Part shown: positions 56,160 to 64,000 of the stretch, in pieces
Layout of the letters: every line of letters begins with the position of its first letter
How positions within the stretch are numbered: position 1 is the first letter of the stretch
NCBI GenBank assembly: GCA_007922195.1
Contig: ML681963.1
Span: 57,643,586 to 57,707,585, forward strand
DNA from: Podocnemis expansa
Lineage: Eukaryota > Chordata > Testudines > Podocnemididae
Length of the DNA: 64,000 nucleotides
Direction: 5' to 3'
Made by a program: the position numbers and the translations under genes
Notes under the pieces: generated by a model
What the model was told of the DNA's origin: nothing
What the model saw: only the letters and a program-made list of their open reading frames with translations
The model's database searches: none

Positions 56160-57040
56160 CAGGGCCAGGCCCCCCAACAACAAACCACCCTCTCAACAAC
56201 AAATTAGGGATCCCTCTCACAAGGTACTTTTGGTACCGGAAAGTTGCAAGCTCCTAGAACTGGGAGCTATAGAACGAGTACTCCACAGAAAAAGGGGAAG
56301 GGGTTTTTATTCCAGATATTTCCTAGTTCCAAAGGTGAATGGGGGTCTGAGACCCATCTTAGATCTAAGATGTTTAAACAAGTTCCTCTGAAAAATAAAG
56401 TTCTATATGGTTTCTCTGGCCCGTATCATTCCTTCCCTAGACCCTTACTTCCACATCACAATCAGACCCAGTCACAGGAAGTTCCTTTGGTTCATGATAG
56501 AGCACAAACACTTTCAGTTTGCAGGCCTCCCCTTAGGGCTCTGCTTAGCACCAACTGTCTTCATAAACTGTGTGGCAGTGGTAGCGGCCCACTTAAGGAA
56601 ACCAGTGGTCCAAATTTTCCCTTACCTGGACAACTGGCTCATCAGAGGCAGATCGAAAAGCTAGGTCTGCTGCAGCGTGAACAGCACCCAAAAGCTGTGC
56701 AAAAAGTTAGGCCTCCTTCTAAACCTGGAAAAATCAAAACTGACCTCCACAAGAGAGAGAGAGTTTATCAGAACACCTATAGATTCGACCCGGGCGAGGG
56801 CATCCCTCCTGCTCTCCAGTTTTCAATCAGTGTGTTCCATCCTTTCAGACCTGCTCCACTTCTCCACCACAATAGTGAGGCAGTGCCTCCAACTATCGGG
56901 CCACATGGCAGCCTCCACCTATGTGGTAAGGATGGCCTGCCTCCGAATGAGGCCCTTTCAGTCATGGCTGGCAGAGGTGTATCACCCGCAGAGAAACCCC
57001 CTGACTCAGGTGATTACCATCCCAGGGAAGTCCTAAAGAC
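56160..57040 (+). pseudogene. DIRS reverse transcriptase, catalytic residues lost
   Basis: KVLLVPESCKLLELGAIERV, YFLVPKVNGGLRPILDLRCL (frame ending at 56391), then from 56407 SLARIIPSLDPYFHITIRPS, HFQFAGLPLGLCLAPTVF, FPYLDNWLIRG, then KLGLLLNLEKSKLT and the thumb (56677-57036). The usual LKDAYFHI is shortened to DPYFHI, removing the first catalytic aspartate, and YLDD reads YLDN, so the RT is inactive. Confidence 0.8.
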
Positions 57041-57089
57041 CCTCACGATCTGGTTAGATCCTGGCGTTGCCTAAGAAGGGGTCCCTTTT

Positions 57090-57780
57090 GAGATCCAGGA
57101 CCCATCAGTGACCTTGAACACAGATGCCTCAGGCTTGTGGGGGGGGGCCCACATCAGTGATGACCTCTCCACTCAGGGGAGATGGTCAAGTGAGGAGATC
57201 CCTCTCCACATAAAAGTAAAGGAGCTGAGGGCGATACACCTGGCCTACAAGCTGTTCCTGGACAAGATCAGGGAAAGACAGTCTAGGTCCTCACAGACAA
57301 CACAGCAACAAAGTTCCACCTCAACCGCCAGGAGGGAGCCTGCTCACCAACCCTGTGTGAGAAAGCAATCAGGTTATGGGAACTGACCTTCGAGAACATT
57401 TTCCACCTGGTGGCAGCCCATCTGCCAGAGGCGAACAACAGCCAGGTGGACAAGTCAGTAGGCAGTTTCTCCCCCAAGATGAGTGTCCTTACACCCACAT
57501 GTGACAGACTGTCTCTTCTGGAAATGGGGGGGTCCCCCAGCTGGTTCTCTTTGCATCTTACACAAACTGCAAGTGTGACCTGTACTGCTCCCTCAGGGGC
57601 AAAGAGAGGCGGTTCATATCAGATGGCCTCTTGATAGACTGGGGAGGTCCCCTTCTCTCTGCCTTCCCCACAATCCCTCTGATCTCCAGGTCCTTACTGA
57701 AAATCAAGAAGGACAAACAAAGGTAATCATGATAGCTTCGGCCTGGTCCCACTAGCCTTGGTTCAGCACCCTTCTTGCCC
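57090..57780 (+). pseudogene. DIRS RNase H and methylase-like region
   Basis: LNTDASGLWGGAHISDD and PLHIKVKELRAIHLAYKLF (RNase H), a frame change near 57300 leading to LTDNTATKFHLNRQEG, then AAHLPEANNSQVDK. The segment about 57580-57760 (CDLYCSLRG, SDGLLIDW, AFPTIPLISRSLLKI) corresponds to the methyltransferase-like domain of DIRS elements. Confidence 0.7.
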
Positions 57781-57899
57781 TGTCAGTGGCCCCAGCCATG
57801 ACATTGTCACTCCAGGCAGACTTACTAACTCGGGACTCATGCCGCTTATGGCACCCGGACTTGAACTCCCTCCACCTGACAGCATGGAAGTTACATGGT

Positions 57900-58935
57900 T
57901 GAGTCCAGCCGAAAGAACTTGTTCTGTGGGGGTGCAACAGGTACTGATAGAAAGCAGGAAACCCTCCACTCATTCTACCTACAGGGCTAAGTGGTACTGT
58001 TTTTCCCAATGGGCAGCAACCAGAGGGTTACCCCAGAATCTGCCACCATACAAAGCGTTCTGGACTACCTACTACGTCTAAAGGGGAAGGCTTAGCACTG
58101 GCCTCAATCAAGGCCCACCTGGTGGCAATTCTGGCCTTTTATGTTTCCTTTCAAGGGGTCACCTCTTCTCACTCTTCATGACACCCAGATTCCTAAAAGG
58201 GGTGGAGAGATTTTACCCACAGGTGCAGGATCTGATCCCTGGGTGGGACCTGAACCTAGTGCTCAAGCAGCTTACAAAACCTTCCTTTGAACCCATAGAT
58301 TCCTGCTCCCATCATGGAAGGTGGCCTTCCTAGTGGCCCTCACGTCGGTGAAGAGGGTATCAGAACTCAAGGCCCTGTCCTTGGAACCACCATATATATT
58401 CCATAGGGACAAGGTACAACATCACCACATCTGGGCCTGTCTACCTAACATGGTCTCATCTTTCCATGTAAATTATGAGATCTTCCTTCCAGTGTTCTTC
58501 CTATGTCCATGTTACAGCGAACCAGAGAAAGTGGCACAAACTCAGCGTTAAAAGGGTGCTAGCCACCTATATCGAACAAACTAGACCATTCAGCAAGTCG
58601 ACCCAACTCTTCGTAGCAGTGGCCAGATGCATAAGGGGTCAGGCAGTGACATCTCAGTGCATCTCATCTTGGATAACAAGCTGCATTAAGGACTATTATC
58701 GCTGAGCAAGGGTTCCCCTCCTGGGGAAGGTCAAGGCACATTCAGCAAGAGTGCAGGCATCTTCCACTGCTTTCTAAGCTCAAGTACCCATCCAAGAAAT
58801 CTGCAGGGCAGCCACCTAGTCCTTGGTACACACTCTTGCTTCTAACTATGTCATCATGCAGCAAGTGAGAGATAATGCAGTTTTTGGCAGAGCTGTACTA
58901 CATACAGGGAAACCTTAACTTCACCATCATCCTAG
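57900..58935 (+). pseudogene. DIRS tyrosine recombinase, broken
   Basis: N-terminal core-binding part QSVLDYLLRLKGEGLALASI and FYVSFQGVTS (frame changes around 58080). Catalytic part: FLVALTSVKRVSELKALSLE with the first arginine (58324 onward), KRVLATYIEQTRPFSKSTQL and GQAVTSQCISSWI, a degenerate H-x-x-R segment near 58735-58760, and a final NYVIMQQ with a candidate tyrosine near 58850. Stops separate the pieces. Confidence 0.75.
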
Positions 58936-58947
58936 ATGAGGCTTGTA

Positions 58948-59055
58948 AGTCACCTGGTTTAGAATGGACGTGAGCAGTGCTCAAAGAAGAATGGGAGGTT
59001 ACTTACCTGTAAATGTCTGTTACTTACCTGTGGGCTGCTCACATACATGCTGTAC
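58948..59055. repeat. DIRS internal complementary region
   Basis: Left half (TGGTTTAGAATGGACGTGAG, CAGTGCTCAAAGAAGAAT) matches the complement of the element's left end. Right half (GTTACTTACCTGTAAATGTC, GTGGGCTGCTCACATACATG) is the complement of the right end (CATGTATATGAGCAGCCCA-type, GACATTTACAGGTA). This is the arrangement used by DIRS elements to close a circle during replication. Confidence 0.75.
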
Positions 59056-59094
59056 CCTCCCTCTGTGTCTGCTTTTTGGAGCTAGCAGAAAGAC

Positions 59095-59290
59095 GAGACT
59101 GAAGAGGGGGCAGAGGCCGCGCCACCTATATACTGCACCAAAGTGCAGATCTTTGGAGGCGTTGGCAACTGACCCTACGGAGACAGACTAGAGCAAAAAG
59201 CTTCCAGATGACCATGCACTGTGGCACATATACACCTGGTTTAGAATATATATGAGCAGCCCATCTCAAAGAAGGACATTTACAGGTATG
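59095..59290. repeat. DIRS right inverted terminal repeat
   Basis: CCACCTATATACTGCACC, GGCAACTGACCCTACGG, CTTCCAGATGACCATGCACT and GGTTTAGAATATATATGAGC are inverted counterparts of the left repeat. Outer edge near GACATTTACAGGTA. Confidence 0.8.
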
Positions 59291-59457
59291 CAACCTTCTG
59301 TTGTGTCTATGCTTGAGTGCTGAATTTTTGATTGTATACTAATGTAGTTGTAGGTGATTTAATAAACTGTTGGTCATTAATAAGCCAGTGTCCTGATCTG
59401 ACAAAAAGTTAAAAGTTGACTGGAAAAGTACAAAACAGTTATCCTATTTGTTTATTT

Positions 59458-59790
59458 TTCCAGAGGGGTAGCCGTGTTAGTCTGTGTATACCAAAAGCAA
59501 CAAGAGTCCTGTGGCACTTCACGAAGCCCACAAAAGCTTATGATTGAAAAAATCTGTTAGTCTATAACAGGCATGGCCAAACTGCAGCTCGGGAGCCACA
59601 TGTGGCTCTTGAATGAAAAAGTATGGCTCATGGAAGAAGTCAGCAAATCAATTTAGTAGGTAAAAGTATATGGCTATATGCCTCAGTGCAGCTCTTGAAG
59701 GTTTAATAATCAGCTTGTGTGGCTCTTGAGGTCCATAAGTTTGGCCACCCCTGGCCTATAAGGTGCCACAGGACTCTTACTGCTTTTCCT
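59458..59790. repeat. Dispersed hairpin repeat, copy 12, split by a MITE
   Basis: AGAGGGGTAGCCGTGTTAGT, AAGAGTCCTGTGGCACTTCA, CCACAAAAGCTTATGATTGA and CTGTTAGTCTATAA before the MITE; AAGGTGCCACAGGACTCTTA after it. A more ancestral-looking variant than the other copies. Confidence 0.75.
59568..59753. mobile_element. 186 bp hAT MITE with 8-bp target duplication
   Basis: Ends CAGGCATGGCCAAACTG and GTTTGGCCACCCCTG; flanks gtctataa (59560-59567) and gcctataa (59754-59761), 7 of 8. A short, internally deleted relative of the 1.67 kb element at 4750-6415. Confidence 0.85.
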
Positions 59791-59799
59791 ATTTAGGTT

Positions 59800-62700
59800 C
59801 ATTCTCTCTTGGCTATAAAACAAAATCTAGTTAGCTAGATTTCAGCTTTAAAATCTAACTAGCACCTCATCAAATTCATAAAAATTTTACCCCTTTCATG
59901 CTTACATGCACATGTTAAAGAGGAATTGAGTACAATCTTTAGTGCTTTAGACAGATAGAAATCATGGCATGTAGCCTGTGTCAAGGGGAAAATAACGTCA
60001 CTGAAGGCAGGATTCAAACACAGCATTTGCAACATTTGTTAGAATTAAAGGCCTGTATTAGCTTGCTGTAGGAATGGCCCTGGGTGCATTTATACGCATT
60101 ATCTCCTGTAGCACCAGTGATGGAACAGGCCATCAGAGTGAGCATCGCACCGTGAGATGCATTAAATGGAATGGGAAGCAGCGTGCTGAGGAGTGAGGCT
60201 GCTCCAAGCATGCGGCTTCATTACCAGTGATGGATAGCACTTTGCAGGACAAAATCACCTTGCCTTAATCAAATGAAAACCACCCAGCCTAACAGGAACA
60301 TGGTCCCCCTTTGCAGCCCCGCTAACAGCTCAAGATGGGTAGGACAGGCCAAATTGTCAGGACTGAGCAGCCTGGCAAAGCCGCCTGACACTGCCATTTG
60401 ACAGGGCCAAGGAAAGGGTTTTAGACACACAATGTCTTGCACTCATTTGGAAGTGTCTACCTGATTATTTCAGAGGTGTAGGAGCTCAGGGCACAAGGGG
60501 CTGGATTTGATTTGAAGAAGATAATACAGTTTCCGAGCATATTGGATGTGTCTGAATGTGGAGGAGGCTGGCTGTTCTGCCTCTGCAGAGGAGAGGGGGT
60601 GGTTGATGGACTGCACTCCATCTGATGGGAAACAAGGGTGGGAGGCTAGCAGGGACAACAGCCAGACGGAAGGAATGCTCAGATCTGTTTGCACAGATGA
60701 GCTCAGTGCAGCTCCTCAGGACTCAAGCCCCTTGGTTAGTGGGATTAACGGTAAGCAGCAGCAATGAGGATTACGTATGTGGTAATCACAGCTGTTAAAT
60801 GTCATTAGAAACCATTATCCATGATTAGCTGGGCTCTATTTTCAACTAGCGCAGCGAGAAGCTGCCATGCAAGCACCTCCCCACGGAGCAGCCAGACGTC
60901 TGGGGCATCTCGGGCCATGCAGCAGGCAGGCTGGGATCACTGAAGTTGGCACTGGTCATGCAAGAGGTCAGTTCTCCACATACATGGCTACCCAGCCTAG
61001 CCCAGCACTTAGACACTCTGCCCTAGGGAATGAAAGCAATTGGGGAAGGCAATTGCCAGGCGAGTGGTAAGTGAAGAAAAGTGGGACAAACAAGGGCGAG
61101 CTGGGTGAGAACTAGGGAATAACTAGCTGGCAGTTAAGGACTTGAGAAGGATGAGCTCAGTCCTGCAATGCTGGGCAGTTCCCCACTCACTGCTGCTGAA
61201 GGCATTTCCTACCAGGCCAACCAACCATCCAACGGTCAGTGTCGCTAGCTGGCTGAGCATGGATCCTGGAAGAGGGAGGTACAATTTGAAGCAGGCGGTT
61301 CCTCTGATCCCTAGCCCTGGAGATGCTTCACTACAAGAGGGGAGGGGCAATCCAATAATAAGCATTTTGGTACTGTCTTTCATCCAGGTGGCAAGGCCCC
61401 TGGCTCAGTGGGGTGGCTTGTCCTACTGTTGTTATTCCCAGTCTAGAGGGAGGCAAAGGAGAAGCCAGGAGACCTTACTTCCAGCTCGCCCCTCTGAATC
61501 AATGGTAGCCCTTTCCTAATGAGCTTCCTGCATAACTCTGAAGGGGACCTGGGGCCAGACTAGGCACTCAGTGGTGCTGTGGCTCACACTACAGTCATGG
61601 AGTTTCTCCTGCCTCAGCACTGAACTGAGGGCTCCAGGGTTACAGTCTCCCCTGGAACGGCCAGCATGGGGTAGTTTTCCCTCTCTTGGAAAGTGGGGCC
61701 CCCATCTGCCTCCCTGTTTCACCCCCCCCAGGGCACAGTGGAGGGTTGGGGTGAGGGAAGCAGGAGGAGGACCAGCAGGGTGGCAGAGAAACTGTCCCAG
61801 CACCTGGCCACTCTGCTTCAGCTCCATGCTATCCAAAGCACTAAACTCACCCACTGGAGTCAAATAGTGACCCTTTAATTTGCAAAATAATGAGAAGACA
61901 AGAGACTTCTAGGATGGGTCTGGCAAAGTCACCTGCCCCTCTGCTCCTGCACACCCCAGCCTGCTCTAGACTCCATCTGGGCACCCACTGCCTGCTGCAG
62001 ATGGCAGCGGGATGTGCCAGCAAACCCTGCTCTGCTAGGCACTGAGCCCAGCATCCCTCAGTTATTCAGGGCTGCTCCTAGAACTTATCCGTCCTCTGGG
62101 CCTTAGGCCCAGCCACCCAGTAACACTGCTGCACTGGTATAGACTTGAACCCATGTCCTGACAGAGGATACACTGAGATCAAGCATGATAAGTGGGCAGG
62201 AAAGAGACGGCACCGAGAGGGGGCATTGGCTACCGCCCTGTCTGAGGTGGGGCCACAGCAATATGCAGCATGTGCTGAAGAAACACCAGCTCACTGCACA
62301 CCTGTAGCGGCAACATCACCTCTGCCTCTGGCAGTCCCTTTCCATTCCCATCCCACCCCTGAAAGGATGAACCAACACCAGCACTAGGTAAACTGAAGAC
62401 CGGCTTCACCTGCTCCCTAGAAAAACAAACCCTTGCAAGAGAGCCCCAGCTTCCTGCCTTTCTTTGAGTCTGCTCCAGATGATACAATCAGATGATTTTT
62501 GGCAAACACTCCCATGGTTTTTCCTTGGGTTCTGAAGCCGGTGTCGTGCTGTGAACAAATTACAGGGTAATTTTCTCATCAAATCTCCAGCTCACCCTGG
62601 GGATGAAGAGACCCAGTTGCGAAGGGGGAAAACTTCAGAGGCAAAGTTTGACGTTAATGGCCCAAGTTAATTACTGATTGTTTGGAGTCAGGATCATTGG

Positions 62701-63587
62701 AACTGATGGCTCTCCCTGTGTAATAGCATTTCACTCCTCAGACAGTTTATCCATCTGGCACCTGCCATCTGTTCTGCACAGTGTTTCTCCTTCTTTTATT
62801 TAAGATTTGCAATAAAAGCCTACTTTGTGCAGCGTCACTTAGGACAAGAGCCTGGAACACGGCATCACCCCAATCTCTGGGCCAGGGTGGCCTTCCTGGG
62901 CCAGCCATGAGATCTAGGCTGACTTCAGTAGCAGGCTGCAGTGAATGCTCCAGCTTGGCAGTGTCCCTTGACCACAAGGAGTTTGTGCACAGCTGTGATC
63001 CCAGGACACTGCAGAACCCAGGTGAGCTGTGGTGCTGAGGTGGCACCTGGTACCAGCACAGCATCTCCTGCTTGAAGTGGTACATATATCTGTTGGGCAT
63101 GCTCTAGAGGCAGCCTGGAAGGGTGTCCATCCCTCTGCATGTAGGCTGAGTGCATATAACTCGTGGCAGACTGCTAAGTTACCACAGGGGCACTGAGCCA
63201 GGAACATGGCTGCTGTGTCCAGTCGGCCACCTTGTAACCCACACTAGCCTATGGCTGCACTCTGGGCCTGTCTATTGGCTGGCTCATATAATAGGATAAA
63301 AACCTACTACAGCTGGTAGTTCAAGGATTCCCTCAAACAATAGAAGGTAAAATGCTCTGAGTTCTAGCCCTGCTGCTGACCTAAACTGGGGTCCTCATAT
63401 GTCTTCCCGAAAAGTTAGTGTGATAAAGTAGGGCTGAAAAGGGTATATGAGGGTAGATATGTCAGCATTAGAAAAGTTAAAGCCCTTTTTCCCTGCAGCC
63501 AGGGGAGAGGTTGTTGCACGTTAATTGGGACACCTGAAGCCAATCGAAGGTTGCACCATGCCTATTAAAACTCTGTTTCTGCTAGAG
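59800..63587. other. Intergenic, no gene recognised
   Basis: Mostly unique-looking sequence. Frames are short and overlapping on both strands. A segment around 62640-62760 (AAGTTAATTACTGATTG, CATTGGAACTGATGG) looks like it could be a conserved non-coding element, but nothing in one sequence can prove this. Confidence 0.4.
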
Positions 63588-64000
63588 CAGTTGTTCTCAA
63601 CCTTTTCCAGGCTGGGGCCCTCCTCCTCATTAAAAAAAAGTCTGCAGCCCCCCTGGCCGTTTCTTTCAGCGCGACCACGCTGCTCCGGGGGAGCCTCTGC
63701 TGGGGGGGGGATCCAGCCCCTGCCAGCAGAACGTGGCCCTGCTGCTCTGGGGGAGTCTCCCTGTCCTTGCCCCTTCCCCTGAATATTCCCCCACCTGCTC
63801 TTCTCTGACCCCCCCTCCTTGGTTCCCCCCTACTCCTCCCCAGGGCCTCTTCCCCTGCTCCCCTTACCTGGCTGGAGCTGCTGCACCTGGCCTCCCCCCA
63901 GGCTACTCTCCTTAGCATGGTCTAAGCATGCTCAGGAGGCTGGAGTTTTAAAAACTCCCTGCCTGGGGGAAGCTCCCTGCTGGCCAGAAGCTGGGGTCTC
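63588..64000. mobile_element. hAT-type element, truncated by window end
   Basis: Starts CAGTTGTTCTCAACCTTTTC, a typical hAT-type terminus preceded by tgctagag. C-rich body, then GCATGCTCAGGAGGCTGG and AGTTTTAAAAACTCCCTGC, shared with the 20798-21248 element. The right end lies outside the window. Confidence 0.65.

Larger units (their letters stand above)
50720..59290 (+). mobile_element. DIRS-type tyrosine-recombinase retrotransposon, near complete, defective
   Basis: An 8.6 kb element with split inverted terminal repeats (left about 50720-50915, right about 59095-59290), an internal complementary region just inside the right repeat (about 58948-59055) and, in order, Gag, RT, RNase H, a methylase-like domain and a tyrosine recombinase. 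DIRS elements insert by recombinase and make no target duplication; none is visible. All coding parts carry stops or frame changes. It contains two later insertions (51143-51810 and about 53617-55066). Confidence 0.85.

Noticed and set aside
1..64000. CRISPR array, operon, prophage or other prokaryotic system
   Set aside because: Spliced vertebrate genes and eukaryotic transposons throughout; no regularly spaced repeat array of CRISPR type.

Overview
This is vertebrate nuclear DNA: genes split by GT-AG introns, with most of the remaining sequence derived from transposable elements. The repeats point to a reptile, most likely a turtle. They include a tRNA-headed SINE with a CR1-like tail and (GATT)n end, CR1 LINE 3' ends, many short hairpin repeats of a type common in turtles, a DIRS-type tyrosine-recombinase retrotransposon, and many hAT-type MITEs. 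The species cannot be named from the window.

Layout. 1-3.6 kb: intergenic, nothing recognised. 3.6-8.2 kb: AIRIM (C1orf109) on the minus strand, four coding exons, the second intron within the CDS being a probable U12-type (minor spliceosome) intron. 9.4-10.0 kb: a CpG island that serves as a head-to-head promoter, with ETS-like, ZNF143-like, CCAAT and CHR motifs. 10.4-24.5 kb: CDCA8 (Borealin) on the plus strand, ten coding exons whose phases all join. The AIRIM/CDCA8 divergent pair is the same as at human 1p34.3. 24.5-46 kb: mostly non-coding sequence with scattered MITEs, ribozyme-like hairpin repeats, a CR1 3' end and a 400-base assembly gap inside a fold-back element. EPHA10, the expected next gene, was not found. 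46.4-49.8 kb: a nearly full-length but frameshifted LINE of the R2/R4/Dong type (minus strand) with a restriction-like endonuclease and a tRNA-like segment at its 5' end. 50.7-59.3 kb: a nearly complete but dead DIRS element (Gag, RT, RNase H, methylase-like domain, tyrosine recombinase) with inverted terminal repeats and an internal complementary region. It is interrupted by a hAT element and by an LTR-like insert containing a degenerate minisatellite. 59.4-64 kb: repeats, then mostly unique non-coding DNA, ending in a truncated hAT-type element.

The two host genes share one promoter. AIRIM is a subunit of the AFG2A/AFG2B (55LCC) ATPase complex in ribosome maturation. CDCA8 is the Borealin subunit of the chromosomal passenger complex. 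Everything else recognisable is selfish DNA, much of it nested, so the relative order of several insertions can be read. The observations most worth a second look are the hammerhead-ribozyme-like cores in the dispersed hairpin repeats, the intact DIRS terminal architecture, the tRNA-like head of the LINE, and the probable U12 intron.
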